A stretch of DNA of 64,000 nt. It comes from Paenibacillus mucilaginosus 3016. GTDB lineage: Bacteria; Bacillota; Bacilli; Paenibacillales; NBRC-103111. A program made the translations under genes and the position numbers. Location of the stretch: positions 629,501-693,500 of the forward strand of contig NC_016935.1 of the NCBI RefSeq assembly GCF_000250655.1. The letters are read 5' to 3'. This document shows, one piece after another, positions 37,653-45,937 of the stretch. Numbering within the stretch: position 1 is the first letter of the stretch; each line of letters begins with the position of its first letter. Below the pieces are notes generated by a model that did not search any database, was not told the DNA's origin, and worked only from the letters and a program-made list of their open reading frames with translations.

Positions 37653-38837
37653 ATGGATTCGTTTTACCGTCCTACGCGGGTGGAGATCTCGCTGGATGCT
37701 TTGCGCCATAACATCGGAGAGTTCCGCAGGGTGCTGCCGGAGCATGTGCGGATGATGGCGGTGGTCAAAGCCGACGCGTACGGACACGGTGCGGTGGAGG
37801 TGTGCCGGGAGGTGCTGCAGTGCGGTGTGGAATACATCGCGGTAGCATTCCTGGACGAAGGCCTGGAGCTTCGGAAGGCGGGCATTACCGCTCCGATTCT
37901 GGTGCTGGGCTACACGCCGCCGGAAGGGCTGGAGACAGCCTGGAACCATGATATCACGCTCAACCTGTACACGGATGAACTTCTGGATGCCTGGGAACGA
38001 CTCGGACCGCGGGAGCGGCCGCTGCGCATTCACATCAAGGTCGACACAGGAATGAACCGGATCGGCGTAACCGGTGAAGAGCAGGCCGTCACGCTCATCG
38101 AGCGGGCGCTAGGCATTCCCGGACTGCAGGTGGAAGGGCTGTTCACCCACTATGCGTGCGCGGACGAAGAGGACAAAAGCTATACGCTGCAGCAGTACGC
38201 GCGTTTTCAGCAGGTGGTGGAACACTTCCGGAGCCGGGGAATCGAGTTCCCCTATGTGCACGCCGGCAACAGTGCAGCAGCGATTGATACGCCGGAGCTC
38301 ACCTACAACATGGTGCGGCTCGGCATCTCCATGTACGGCCTCTATCCGTCGGATGAGGTCATGAAGGAGCGGGTCGACCTGCAGCCGGTCCTCAGTATCA
38401 AGACCGGTGTCGTCATGCTGAAGAAGGTGCCTGCAGGCGAGGGTATCAGCTATGGCGCAGTCTACCGGTCCCAGGAAGAGGAAACGATCGCGACGCTGCC
38501 CATCGGGTATGCGGACGGCTTCTCCCGGATGCTGACGGGCAAGGCGTATGCTTTGATCCGCGGCAGGCGCGTGCCGATCGTTGGGAGAATTTGCATGGAC
38601 CAGTGTATGATGAACGTTACGCCCCTTGCCGATATTTCTAGTGAGGAAGAAGTCGTCATATTAGGAAGGCAGGGGAGCGAGACCATCTCGGCGGAAGAGC
38701 ATGCGCAGTGGCTGGGCACAGTCAATTACGAAGTCGTCTGTATGATCTCCCACCGGGTGCCCCGGATGTACATCCGCGGGGGGCAAGTGGTCTCGACCAT
38801 CAATCCGCTGCTGCGGCATTTATGGGAGCGCAAATAA
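37653..38837 (+). CDS. alr: Alanine racemase
   Basis: PLP enzyme that makes D-alanine for peptidoglycan. The 394-residue protein has the Schiff-base lysine in MMAVVKADAYGHGA (Lys39), KVDTGMNRIG, HAGNSAA, the catalytic Tyr in GISYGAVYRS, and IGYADGFSR with RICMDQCMMN. The ATG at 37653 (AAGGTGG upstream) gives the family's usual start; a 43-residue upstream extension runs through the leader hairpin and is rejected. Gene order with the lipoprotein and ndoAI-ndoA matches B. subtilis. Confidence 0.96.
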   Translation: MDSFYRPTRVEISLDALRHNIGEFRRVLPEHVRMMAVVKADAYGHGAVEVCREVLQCGVEYIAVAFLDEGLELRKAGITAPILVLGYTPPEGLETAWNHDITLNLYTDELLDAWERLGPRERPLRIHIKVDTGMNRIGVTGEEQAVTLIERALGIPGLQVEGLFTHYACADEEDKSYTLQQYARFQQVVEHFRSRGIEFPYVHAGNSAAAIDTPELTYNMVRLGISMYGLYPSDEVMKERVDLQPVLSIKTGVVMLKKVPAGEGISYGAVYRSQEEETIATLPIGYADGFSRMLTGKAYALIRGRRVPIVGRICMDQCMMNVTPLADISSEEEVVILGRQGSETISAEEHAQWLGTVNYEVVCMISHRVPRMYIRGGQVVSTINPLLRHLWERK

Positions 38838-39080
38838 GGAGCATCCAGGTCAGGGTTTGACAGGCCGTGTCGAAAGGATTTCATTTCCATCGATTTTTTT
38901 CGGAGGGCTTGAGAGGATTTTCATGGTTTGCCGCGAATATGTAGGGAGACATGGTTTCAGGAGCCTCCCGGTATAACATATCCGCTATACTCTGTGCATA
39001 TATTGCTTTTGTATATATTTACAGAACTTTTGCCATAATGGAAGTAGGGTGCTTGTATGTTTTTGGGGGTGCATGATCAG

Positions 39081-39362
39081 GTGGCCAATGTGCAGAACAC
39101 GAAACGAATTATGATCAGTTTACCGGACCATTTGCTGCAGGAGGTGGACTATCTCGTGGAAAAGGAAAATTCCAATCGGAGCGAGTTCATCCGACAAGCG
39201 ATGAAGCTTTATTTGACTGAGCGCAAGAAGCGGCATTTGCGTGAAACCATGCAGCGTGGATACATGGAAATGGCCAAGATCAACCTTCATATGGCCTCGG
39301 AAGCATTCCAAGCGGAGGAAGAGGCGGATACCACGCTTGACCGTCTGGTGAGCGGGGTGTGA
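39081..39362 (+). CDS. ndoAI: Antitoxin NdoAI/MazE-type (ribbon-helix-helix)
   Basis: A 93-residue antitoxin. The N-terminal half is a CopG/RHH DNA-binding domain ([34 protein letters not shown]). The C-terminal half ([18 protein letters not shown], here [19 protein letters not shown], ending LVSGV) wraps the toxin as in B. subtilis NdoAI. GTG at 39081 is preferred (GGGGGTG upstream, start VANVQNTKR); an ATG at 39057 is possible. Overlaps the toxin's start region. It likely autoregulates the pair. Confidence 0.9.
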   Translation: MANVQNTKRIMISLPDHLLQEVDYLVEKENSNRSEFIRQAMKLYLTERKKRHLRETMQRGYMEMAKINLHMASEAFQAEEEADTTLDRLVSGV

Positions 39363-39367
39363 CTCGG

Positions 39368-39718
39368 TTGATTGTCAAACGTGGCGATGTCTTTTTCGCA
39401 GATCTGTCCCCCGTGGTGGGGTCCGAGCAGGGCGGTATCCGGCCCGTTCTGATCATTCAGAATGATATCGGTAACAGATTCAGTCCCACGGTCATCGTGG
39501 CGGCCATCACGGCCCAGATTCAGAAAGCCAAGCTGCCCACGCATGTGGAGATCGACGCGGAAGCGCACGGTTTTGACAGGGATTCCGTCATCCTTCTGGA
39601 GCAGATCCGCACCATAGACAAACAGCGTCTTACAGATAAGATTACCCATCTGGATGAAGAAACCATGCGCAAGGTCGATGACGCCCTTCAGATAAGTGTC
39701 GGACTGATTGAATTTTAA
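39368..39718 (+). CDS. ndoA: Endoribonuclease toxin NdoA (MazF/EndoA)
   Basis: A 116-residue sequence-specific mRNA interferase: [43 protein letters not shown] and [18 protein letters not shown] nearly match B. subtilis NdoA, which cleaves UACAU. Conserved Arg and Thr catalytic residues are in place (GGIRPVL, AAIT). TTG at 39368 is chosen because it gives the exact family start (MIVKRGD) with GGGGTG 7 bases upstream; GTG at 39359 is the alternative. Confidence 0.94.
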   Translation: MIVKRGDVFFADLSPVVGSEQGGIRPVLIIQNDIGNRFSPTVIVAAITAQIQKAKLPTHVEIDAEAHGFDRDSVILLEQIRTIDKQRLTDKITHLDEETMRKVDDALQISVGLIEF

Positions 39719-39741
39719 AAACAATGTGATGCCAGCCGGAG

Positions 39742-39768
39742 GCGGGGGTGCGTATGCCCCTGCTTTTT
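39742..39768 (+). terminator. Terminator after ndoA
   Basis: GCGGGG and CCCCTGC arms around a short loop, followed by five T residues, between ndoA and tex. Confidence 0.65.
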
Positions 39769-39812
39769 CGCTGTATACCGGGCTACGAGTTGAGAGGAGA
39801 AGAAGGCAGCCG

Positions 39813-42029
39813 ATGACACAAGAGGGAACAGAGACTCCAGTACTGGAGATGACTGATGAGAAGAGAGCGGCCGTACGCGAGCGCATCCTGAAGCAGATTG
39901 CGGGGGAGCTGTCGCTGCCGGCAGGCAAGGTGAAGACGACCGTGGGCCTGCTGGAGGAAGGCAACACGATTCCGTTCATAGCGCGCTACCGCAAGGAGAT
40001 GACCGGGGAGCTGGACGAGAACCAGCTGCGGGATATCGAGGAGCGCTTGACGTATCTGCGCAACCTGGAGGACCGCAAGCTCGAGGTGCTGCGCCTCATT
40101 CATGAGCAGGGGAAGCTGACGGACGAGCTGCAGCGTTCGATCGAAGCCTCGGTGAAGCTGCAGGAGGTCGAGGATCTCTACCGGCCGTACCGGCAGAAGC
40201 GCAAGACGCGGGCCAGCGTAGCGAAGGAGAAGGGCCTCGAGCCGTTCGCCCAGTGGATCTGGTCGCAGCCCCGGCAGGGCAATCTGATGGGGGAAGCAGG
40301 CCGGTATGTGAACGGTGAGAAGGGCGTGAATACACCGGAGGAAGCGCTGCAGGGCGCGATGGATATTCTGGCGGAGAGCATTGCCGACGATGCCAAAATC
40401 CGCGCTTGGGTCCGCCGCCATACGACGGAGCAGGGCGTGCTGCGGACCGAAGCGAAGGATGCGGAGGCCGAATCCGTATACGAGATGTACTACAGCTACC
40501 AGGAACCTGTACGGAAGCTGCCGCCCCACCGGATCCTGGCGATTAACCGCGGAGAGCGGGAAGAGATTCTGAAGGTGTCTCTGGATGTTCCGGTGGAGCG
40601 GATCCATGACTTTATGATCAAGCAGGTTGTGAAGGGGCCGTCGATTGTCAGGGATACGCTGGTGGCGATCGTTGAGGATGCCTACAAAAGGCTGATGACT
40701 TCGTCGATCGAGCGCGAGGTGCGTAACGAGATGACGGAAAAGGCGGAAGAGAAGGCGATCGAGGTGTTCGCCGAGAACCTGCGCAACCTGCTGCTTCAGC
40801 CGCCGGTTAAAGGCAAAGTGGTGCTGGGCGTTGACCCGGCCTACCGGACAGGCTGTAAGTTGGCTGTGGTGGACGACACGGGCAAGATGCTGGAGATTGC
40901 CGTCACGTATCCGACGCCGCCGAACAACAAGGTAGCCGAGGCGAAGGCGAAGTTCAAGGCGCTGATCGAGAAATACGGCGTGGAGCTCGTCGTGATCGGC
41001 AACGGCACGGCATCGCGGGAGACGGAACAGTTCGTGGCCGAGCTGATCGGGGAGCTGAAGGGGCTGCGCCTGCAGTATCTGATCGTGAACGAAGCGGGGG
41101 CGAGCGTGTACTCCGCGTCGAAGCTGGCGCAGACCGAATTCCCGGATCTTGACGTGGCTGAGCGCAGCGCGATCTCGATCGCCCGCCGGGTGCAGGACCC
41201 TCTGGCGGAGCTCGTCAAGATCGAGCCCAAGGCGATCGGCGTCGGACAGTATCAGCACGATGTGGCGCAGAAGCGGCTCGACGAGAGCTTGACGTTCGTC
41301 GTCGAATCGGCGGTCAACCATGTCGGCGTGGACGTTAATACGGCTTCGCCATCGCTGCTCTCGTACGTGTCGGGGATCAACAGCACACTGGCGAAGAACA
41401 TCGTGAAGTACCGCGACGACAACGGCAAGTTCATCAGCCGCACCCAGCTGCAGAAGGTGCCGCGTCTTGGCGCAAAGGCTTACGAGCAGAGCGTAGGGTT
41501 CCTGCGGATTGCCGAAGGCAAGAATCCGCTGGATAATACGCCGATCCACCCGGAGTCCTACGACGTGGTGGACAAGCTGTTCCGCGAGCTGAAGCTCAGC
41601 GTGTCGGAGCTGGGCTCGCCCGAGCTCAAAGCGAAGCTGCAGCAGGCGGACGTGGAAGCATTGGCCGGGAAGCTCGGCGTAGGTGTGCCTACGCTGCGCG
41701 ATATTCTGGACTCGCTGCTGCGTCCGGGACGTGATCCGCGGGAGGAGCTGCCTCCGCCGATGTTCCGTACGGATGTGCTTCAGCTGGAGGACCTGAAGCC
41801 GGGAATGGAGCTCAAGGGAACGGTGCGCAACGTGATCGACTTCGGTGCCTTCGTGGACATCGGCATCAAGAACGACGGGCTCGTTCATATCTCGCAGCTC
41901 AGCAATTCGTTCGTGAAGCATCCAATGGATGTGGTGTCGGTCGGAGACGTGGTGACCGTCTGGGTGCTGAACGTGGATACGAAGAAAGGCCGGGTCGGCC
42001 TCACGATGAAGAAGCCGGCGGACGCGTAA
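39813..42029 (+). CDS. tex: Tex-family RNA-binding transcription accessory protein
   Basis: A 738-residue Tex protein (B. subtilis YdcI): N-terminal helical Tex domain (VGLLEEGNTIPFIARYRKE), YqgF-like RNase H fold (VVLGVDPAYRTGCKLAVVD), helix-hairpin-helix motifs (VNTASPSLLSYVSGINSTLA) and a C-terminal S1 domain (GTVRNVIDFGAFVDIGIKNDGLVHISQL). ATG at 39813 (AGAAGG upstream) opens MTQEGTE. Binds nucleic acid and affects transcription, possibly via RNA polymerase. The neighbours cmpA and sprT match B. subtilis order. Confidence 0.96.
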   Translation: MTQEGTETPVLEMTDEKRAAVRERILKQIAGELSLPAGKVKTTVGLLEEGNTIPFIARYRKEMTGELDENQLRDIEERLTYLRNLEDRKLEVLRLIHEQGKLTDELQRSIEASVKLQEVEDLYRPYRQKRKTRASVAKEKGLEPFAQWIWSQPRQGNLMGEAGRYVNGEKGVNTPEEALQGAMDILAESIADDAKIRAWVRRHTTEQGVLRTEAKDAEAESVYEMYYSYQEPVRKLPPHRILAINRGEREEILKVSLDVPVERIHDFMIKQVVKGPSIVRDTLVAIVEDAYKRLMTSSIEREVRNEMTEKAEEKAIEVFAENLRNLLLQPPVKGKVVLGVDPAYRTGCKLAVVDDTGKMLEIAVTYPTPPNNKVAEAKAKFKALIEKYGVELVVIGNGTASRETEQFVAELIGELKGLRLQYLIVNEAGASVYSASKLAQTEFPDLDVAERSAISIARRVQDPLAELVKIEPKAIGVGQYQHDVAQKRLDESLTFVVESAVNHVGVDVNTASPSLLSYVSGINSTLAKNIVKYRDDNGKFISRTQLQKVPRLGAKAYEQSVGFLRIAEGKNPLDNTPIHPESYDVVDKLFRELKLSVSELGSPELKAKLQQADVEALAGKLGVGVPTLRDILDSLLRPGRDPREELPPPMFRTDVLQLEDLKPGMELKGTVRNVIDFGAFVDIGIKNDGLVHISQLSNSFVKHPMDVVSVGDVVTVWVLNVDTKKGRVGLTMKKPADA

Positions 42030-42113
42030 CGTCTGCATTGCCCGGGGCATGGCGGCTTTGCATGATGACATGTGGCACACCGCCTCCAAGGCATCGATAC
42101 ATTGATGGATGAA

Positions 42114-42190
42114 CAAAAATAGAGCATAGGCCGGAGGATGGGACCGTACACTGGACAGTGGGTCCCGGTGACCTCGGGCTTATGCTCTAT
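42114..42190 (-). terminator. Long terminator hairpin of cmpA
   Basis: Outer arms ATAGAGCATA (42119-42128) and TATGCTCTAT (42181-42190) are perfect complements, with an inner GGACC/GGTCC stem. On the minus strand it is followed by five T residues. It lies just downstream of cmpA and after tex, so it may serve both. Confidence 0.75.
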
Positions 42191-42198
42191 TCGGGTGT

Positions 42199-42351
42199 TT
42201 AGGGGTTGACCGGGGAGGCCGGCTGGTCGCTTGGCTCCTCGTCGGATTTGCGGGTCCGGTAAAAAAACCAGCAGTCGTTCAGAAGCCGGATCTGCCGGCG
42301 GTTCTTGTTGTAGAATGCCCGCATAAGTTGGTTGCAAAGCCATTGTGGCAA
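42199..42351 (-). CDS. cmpA: Cortex morphogenetic protein CmpA
   Basis: A 50-residue protein starting with TTG: MPQWLCNQLMRAFYNKNRRQ then IRLLNDCWFFYRTRKSDEEP. It aligns with B. subtilis CmpA (MPNWLQKQMQKAFYEKDNYQ, IKLLNQCWYFYRKK) over its whole core. CmpA controls entry into spore cortex assembly as an adaptor for ClpXP degradation of SpoIVA. The short C-terminal extension is extra. Synteny with tex and sprT supports it. The TTG start is inferred from homology; the gene is easily missed because of size and start codon. Confidence 0.9.
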   Translation of the reverse strand: MPQWLCNQLMRAFYNKNRRQIRLLNDCWFFYRTRKSDEEPSDQPASPVNP

Positions 42352-42448
42352 GGCTCATCAGTCCCTTCGCTCTAGCTGCTCTGTACTACAGCTTATGGGC
42401 TCCGGGCTTCCGGGGTGCAGGTCCCACTGCGGGCGGAACGGAGAAGGC

Positions 42449-42817
42449 TTAGGCCAGCTCTTCTTCCTCTTCATACCACTGCTCCAGCTGGGCTTGGAGG
42501 GCGCGGATCTCGGTAAGGAGGGAGATCAGCGGGTACTGCTTCTCCTGCTCGAGGAGAGCGGCGAACGAGCGCTCGAGCGCATTGATATACTCGAGTCCGT
42601 GCTGCACCTCATATCCGGGGTGGACGATCTCGATACCGTCGAATTCGGCGATAAAGACAGGCAGGACCGGTGCTCCCGGAGCCGTCAATTTGTCGAGTTC
42701 CTTATGCAGCCGCTGGTTCAGTGCGCCGAGCTGATACATGTGCGTAGCGGGCATTTCAACAAATTCGAGTTGATCATTCAGCTTCAATAGGGCATACTTC
42801 ATTTTGGACGTCGACAT
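42449..42817 (-). CDS. Hypothetical protein, conserved-looking, acidic C terminus
   Basis: A 122-residue protein I do not recognise by family. N-terminal beta-like part (MKYALLKLNDQLEFVEMPATHMYQLGALNQRL), a Pro/Gly turn, and a helical tail (RSFAALLEQEKQYPLISLLTEIRALQAQLEQWYEEEEE). AGGAG lies 12 bases before the ATG; an in-frame ATG at 42802 is also possible. Divergent from sprT. No enzymatic motif is visible. Confidence 0.7.
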   Translation of the reverse strand: MSTSKMKYALLKLNDQLEFVEMPATHMYQLGALNQRLHKELDKLTAPGAPVLPVFIAEFDGIEIVHPGYEVQHGLEYINALERSFAALLEQEKQYPLISLLTEIRALQAQLEQWYEEEEELA

Positions 42818-42894
42818 GGGGGTTAAAAGCTCCTCTCCGTACTTCGGAACAGGGGCGTATCGAACAAGCCGAGGCGCTGTTCCGCGATTCCTAC

Positions 42895-42925
42895 TTGACA
42901 GTGTAGCCCAACCTGCGGTTACAAT
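42895..42925 (+). promoter_or_regulatory. Probable promoter of sprT
   Basis: TTGACA at 42895-42900 with TTACAA (spacer 18) or TACAAT at 42920-42925 (spacer 19). Confidence 0.45.
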
Positions 42926-42972
42926 TCAAGTGAGAAACCTATAGAGAGATCAGAGCAAAGGATGGGAGAAGA

Positions 42973-43449
42973 ATGGATGACCGGCAGCTGCAGCTGTGGG
43001 TGGAACAAATTTCGCTGTCGTCGTTTGGCATACCGTTTGAACATAAGGCGCGTTTCAACCGGAGGCTGAGATCCACGGGCGGACGCTATTTTATGCGCAG
43101 TCATGATATCGAGATTTCCTGGCTGCATTACGAACAATTCGGTATGGAAGATGTCGAGAAGATCATCAAGCACGAGCTCTGCCATTATCATCTTCATATC
43201 AAGGGCGGAGGGTATCAGCACAAGGATGCGGACTTCAAGTGGCTGCTCGAGAAGGTGGGCGGATCGCGTTACTGCCAATCCCTTCCCCAGGCATTTCAGC
43301 GCAAGGAGCCGTATAAGTACAAGCTCGCCTGCGTGAGCTGTCCGATGGAATATCTGCGCAAACGCAAGGTCGATCCCCGTAAATACGTGTGCGGTAAATG
43401 CAAGGGGAAATTGAAATTGCTGGCGCTTGACTTGAAACAGCATTCATGA
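42973..43449 (+). CDS. SprT-like zinc metalloprotein (YdcK)
   Basis: A 158-residue SprT-like protein. Zinc-protease motif HELCHYH (His67, Glu68, His71), then an SprT-type C-terminal zinc ribbon (CVSC near 119 and CGKC near 140). The eukaryotic relative Spartan degrades DNA-protein crosslinks; the bacterial role is unclear. GGGAGA precedes the ATG. Equivalent of B. subtilis ydcK beside cmpA and tex. The tRNA promoter lies within its 3' end. Confidence 0.9.
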   Translation: MDDRQLQLWVEQISLSSFGIPFEHKARFNRRLRSTGGRYFMRSHDIEISWLHYEQFGMEDVEKIIKHELCHYHLHIKGGGYQHKDADFKWLLEKVGGSRYCQSLPQAFQRKEPYKYKLACVSCPMEYLRKRKVDPRKYVCGKCKGKLKLLALDLKQHS

Positions 43450-43455
43450 TAAATT
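43427..43455 (+). promoter_or_regulatory. Promoter of the tRNA-Asn/tRNA-Ser unit
   Basis: TTGACT at 43427-43432, 17-base spacer, extended -10 TGA-TAAATT ending at 43455. It overlaps the end of the sprT coding sequence and lies 12 bases before tRNA-Asn. Confidence 0.72.
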
Positions 43456-43467
43456 AAAAAATGTCTT

Positions 43468-43543
43468 TCCCCGATAGCTCAGTTGGTAGAGCACTCGACT
43501 GTTAATCGAGTTGTCACAGGTTCGAGTCCTGTTCGGGGAGCCA
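43468..43543 (+). tRNA. tRNA-Asn (anticodon GTT)
   Basis: Acceptor TCCCCGA pairs with TCGGGGA; discriminator G and encoded CCA. Anticodon stem CTCGA/TCGAG with GTT at 43501-43503. T arm TTCGAGTCC is normal. Confidence 0.97.
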
Positions 43544-43550
43544 ACTTTTT

Positions 43551-43638
43551 GGAGAGATACCCAAGTGGCTCAAGGGGACCCTCTGCTAAGGGGTTAGACT
43601 GCGCAAGTGGTGCGAGGGTTCGAATCCCTCTCTCTCCG
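43551..43638 (+). tRNA. tRNA-Ser (anticodon GCT)
   Basis: Acceptor GGAGAGA pairs with TCTCTCC; class II with a long variable arm. Anticodon GCT sits within CTCTGCTAAGG. CCA is not encoded (GTA follows). Confidence 0.95.
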
Positions 43639-43648
43639 TACGATGAAG

Positions 43649-43670
43649 AACCGCCGAAGGGCGGTTTTTT
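43649..43670 (+). terminator. Terminator after tRNA-Ser
   Basis: AACCGCC and GGCGGTT around a short loop, followed by T residues. Confidence 0.88.
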
Positions 43671-43802
43671 CTATTTGTGGATGAAAAAAGCCGCATTCAC
43701 CTGGGGGTGAAAAGGCGGCCTGGAGAGCGGGCAAACGTAGTCCCATTCCAAGCTAAAGAGCAGTAAAACGGCCGATAGAGCGACGGTTGCTGGAGTGGTA
43801 TA

Positions 43803-43842
43803 GCTCCCTGGCAGAGTGGCTGAAGACACCTTGTCCGACAGC
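43803..43842 (+). other. tRNA-Ser-like 5' fragment (remnant)
   Basis: CCTGGCAGAGTGGCTGAA matches the D-arm region of class II tRNA-Ser genes, followed by ACACC as at the start of an anticodon stem. The sequence then leaves the tRNA pattern and no 3' half is found. Probably a relic of a lost or rearranged tRNA in this cluster. Confidence 0.4.
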
Positions 43843-43865
43843 TTAATATTTTTTCAAAAAAACAC

Positions 43866-43894
43866 TTGCCAAAGGACAAGCTCTTCGATATAAT
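43866..43894 (+). promoter_or_regulatory. Promoter of the tRNA-Glu/tRNA-Leu unit
   Basis: TTGCCA at 43866-43871, 17-base spacer, perfect TATAAT at 43889-43894, 41 bases before tRNA-Glu. Confidence 0.85.
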
Positions 43895-43935
43895 AACACT
43901 TGTCGCTTCGAAGGAATCGACAAAATGATTAATAA

Positions 43936-44007
43936 GGCCCGTTGGTCAAGGGGTTAAGACACCTCCCTTTCACGGAGGTAACAGGGGTTCGAATCCCCTA
44001 CGGGTCA
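43936..44007 (+). tRNA. tRNA-Glu (anticodon TTC)
   Basis: Acceptor GGCCCGT pairs with ACGGGTC (one G-T), discriminator A, no encoded CCA. Anticodon TTC within CCTTTCACGG. Confidence 0.96.
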
Positions 44008-44016
44008 GTCTTATAC

Positions 44017-44099
44017 GCGGTTGTGGTGGAATGGCAGACACGCTATCTTGAGGGGGTAGTGGGCGTACGCTCGTGGAGGTTCGAGTCCTCTCAACCGCA
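44017..44099 (+). tRNA. tRNA-Leu (anticodon GAG), copy 1
   Basis: Class II tRNA with acceptor GCGGTTG/CAACCGC, anticodon stem CTATC/GGTAG and loop TTGAGGG giving GAG at 44050-44052. Variable arm GGGC/GCTC has one wobble. CCA not encoded. A near-identical copy lies at 45938. Confidence 0.95.
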
Positions 44100-44118
44100 T
44101 TCATGGAACAGAAAGAAG

Positions 44119-44150
44119 GACCTGAGGGTGAATCCCTCGGGTCTTTTTTT
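44119..44150 (+). terminator. Terminator after tRNA-Leu copy 1
   Basis: GACCTGAGGG pairs with CCCTCGGGTC, followed by seven T residues. Confidence 0.9.
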
Positions 44151-44279
44151 ATTAGTATCGTGCAGTCCGGGCGTGCTCACTGCGCGCTGGGTGTTTGTTT
44201 GGGAACCGCTCCTTTCGGGTAATCTATCTAGCAGAGATGGGCAGGCAGAACCCTACATTTCCGAAGGGAGCGAAGAACG

Positions 44280-44699
44280 ATGTTGAAAACCGAACAGCTG
44301 GAAGAACGGATTGTGAAGGTACTGGAGGACAATGATGTATGTTCGTTCGGAACGGTCTCAGGCAATCAGCCGCGGGTACGTTATATGGCGCTGCTGCATG
44401 AGGGGATGACGGTCTACCTGGCGACGAACAGCAAGACGGATAAGGTGGATGAACTGAAGGAAAACAATAACGTCTTCGTGCTCGTAGGGTATGACGGGCG
44501 CAAGTCCGACGAGATTCTGCAGATCGCCGCGAAAGCGGAAGTCTGCGAGGACCGGTCCCTGCGTGAGAAGCTCTGGAACGCCAAGTTCGAAGCCTGGTTC
44601 AAAGGGCCGCATGATCCCGAATATGTCATTCTGAAGGTTACTCCTACCCGGGTGGAATTCTACGAAGGTTCAACGGAGCCGCAGGTGTGGGAAAAATAA
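44280..44699 (+). CDS. Pyridoxamine 5'-phosphate oxidase-like (general stress protein 26 type) flavin-binding protein
   Basis: A 139-residue split-barrel protein: CSFGTVSGNQPRVRYMALLHEGMTVYLAT is the FMN-binding start typical of stress-protein-26-like PNPOx relatives, followed by KVDELKENNNVFVLVGY and FYEGSTEPQVW. Such proteins bind FMN, F420 or haem rather than make PLP. AAGGGAG lies 9 bases before the ATG. Located between duplicate tRNA-Leu genes with a manganese catalase, which suggests an oxidative-stress context. Confidence 0.85.
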   Translation: MLKTEQLEERIVKVLEDNDVCSFGTVSGNQPRVRYMALLHEGMTVYLATNSKTDKVDELKENNNVFVLVGYDGRKSDEILQIAAKAEVCEDRSLREKLWNAKFEAWFKGPHDPEYVILKVTPTRVEFYEGSTEPQVWEK

Positions 44700-44732
44700 A
44701 AAACGGCCCATGGATGCCGGCCGGGTAGTTGA

Positions 44733-44762
44733 GCGCAGAGGAGACCACCTCTGTGCTTTTTT
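44733..44762 (+). terminator. Terminator after the PNPOx-like gene
   Basis: GCGCAGAGG and CCTCTGTGC pair (one wobble), followed by a run of T. Confidence 0.85.
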
Positions 44763-44881
44763 CTGTCAAATTTTGACCGTTTCCGCCGTTTCCAGCCAAG
44801 AAGATGGGGTTAATGAAGGGGGGAGGGGCTTGTCCCCCGCTGCTTAATTCATGTTCCGAAGAAGAAACGGAGGGAAATCCA

Positions 44882-45778
44882 TTGTTCAAACGTATCGATC
44901 GAATTGCCGCCGATCTGCCGAAGGCCACGTATGCCGACCCCAACGCGGCTGCTGCCGTCCAGGAACTGCTCGGCGGGCGGTTTGGGGAGATGTCGACGCT
45001 GAATAACTACCTGTTCCAATCGTTTAACTTCAAGGGCAAAACGAAGCTGAGGCCGTTCTATGATCTTGTGGCGAGCATCACGGCGGAGGAGTTCGGTCAC
45101 GTCGAGATGGTAACGAACGCGATCAACCTGTGTCTGGCGGGTTCGACTTCTCCGGCTGAGCCGGATATGTCACCGCTCCAGGATGCGAAGAACTTCCGCA
45201 ATACCCAGCACTTTATTGCCGGGGCGCAGTCGGCGCTGCCTTACGATTCCATGGGCAAGGCGTGGAACGGGGAGTATGTGTTTAACAGCGGCAACCTGAT
45301 TCTCGACCTGCTGCACAACTTCTTCCTGGAGTGCGGGGCGCGGACTCACAAGATGCGCGTCTATGAAATGAGCGACCATCCGGTTGCGCGGGAGATGGTC
45401 GGTTACTTGCTCGTACGCGGAGGGGTTCACGTTGTGGCGTATGCGAAGGCTCTGGAAGTCGCTACAGGGGTGGATGTGACGAAGCTGATCCCGATTCCGA
45501 ACCTGAGCAACAAAGCCTTCGAGACCACTCGCAAATACGAAGCGGCCGGTCTGCACACGAAGCTCTTCACCTTCAGTGACGAGGATTATAAAGGCATCCG
45601 CGACATCTGGAAGGGGCCGCACCCGGAAGATGGGCAGCCGCTCGTAGTCATCGACGGTGCCCCGGAAGGTGCGCCGGTGCCTGAGTTTGACGAGACGCCG
45701 GAAGAGTTCGCTCCGGGCATCGGACCGGAAGAATTCATGCAGATTGCCCAGCGTCTGCAGCGTTCGGCCGGGTTGTAA
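44882..45778 (+). CDS. Manganese catalase
   Basis: A 298-residue dimanganese catalase that splits hydrogen peroxide. Four-helix-bundle ligand motifs include FGEMSTLNNYLFQSFN, the E-x2-H segment ITAEEFGHVEMV, LLHNFFLECGARTHKM and the later Glu-rich VGYLLVRGGVHV. The TTG at 44882 is preferred: GGAGG is 8 bases upstream and MFKRIDRIAADLP is the usual start. The longer frame from 44804 lacks support. Spore-coat manganese catalases occur in Bacillus, so a coat role is possible. Confidence 0.92.
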   Translation: MFKRIDRIAADLPKATYADPNAAAAVQELLGGRFGEMSTLNNYLFQSFNFKGKTKLRPFYDLVASITAEEFGHVEMVTNAINLCLAGSTSPAEPDMSPLQDAKNFRNTQHFIAGAQSALPYDSMGKAWNGEYVFNSGNLILDLLHNFFLECGARTHKMRVYEMSDHPVAREMVGYLLVRGGVHVVAYAKALEVATGVDVTKLIPIPNLSNKAFETTRKYEAAGLHTKLFTFSDEDYKGIRDIWKGPHPEDGQPLVVIDGAPEGAPVPEFDETPEEFAPGIGPEEFMQIAQRLQRSAGL

Positions 45779-45818
45779 TCCGGCATCGCAGCCAAAGGGA
45801 TGCCGGTTCATATAAAGG

Positions 45819-45865
45819 AGCCCCATCGGGAAAGAATGCGTACACTCTTTCCTGATGGGGCTTTT
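45819..45865 (+). terminator. Terminator after manganese catalase
   Basis: AGCCCCATCGGGAAAGA pairs with TCTTTCCTGATGGGGCT (one wobble), followed by TTTT. Strong, roughly symmetric hairpin. Confidence 0.88.
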
Positions 45866-45894
45866 GCCGCTGCGAGCGGACTTGGCATCCGCGC

Positions 45895-45923
45895 TTTACT
45901 CCCGGACACCAAAACATTATAAT
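45895..45923 (+). promoter_or_regulatory. Promoter of tRNA-Leu copy 2
   Basis: TTTACT at 45895-45900, 17-base spacer, TATAAT at 45918-45923, 14 bases before the tRNA. Confidence 0.7.
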
Positions 45924-45937
45924 GAAGAGCATCACCT

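Noticed and set aside
39783..42116. Minus-strand frame of 777 residues opposite tex
   Set aside because: Covers the full tex gene in a complementary frame and reads as Arg/His/Leu-rich shadow with no domain.
43829..43880. CTTGTCC/GGACAAG inverted repeat around the tRNA-Glu promoter
   Set aside because: Seven-base arms 38 bases apart with an AT-rich interior; it can easily arise by chance and it overlaps the -35/-10 spacer.
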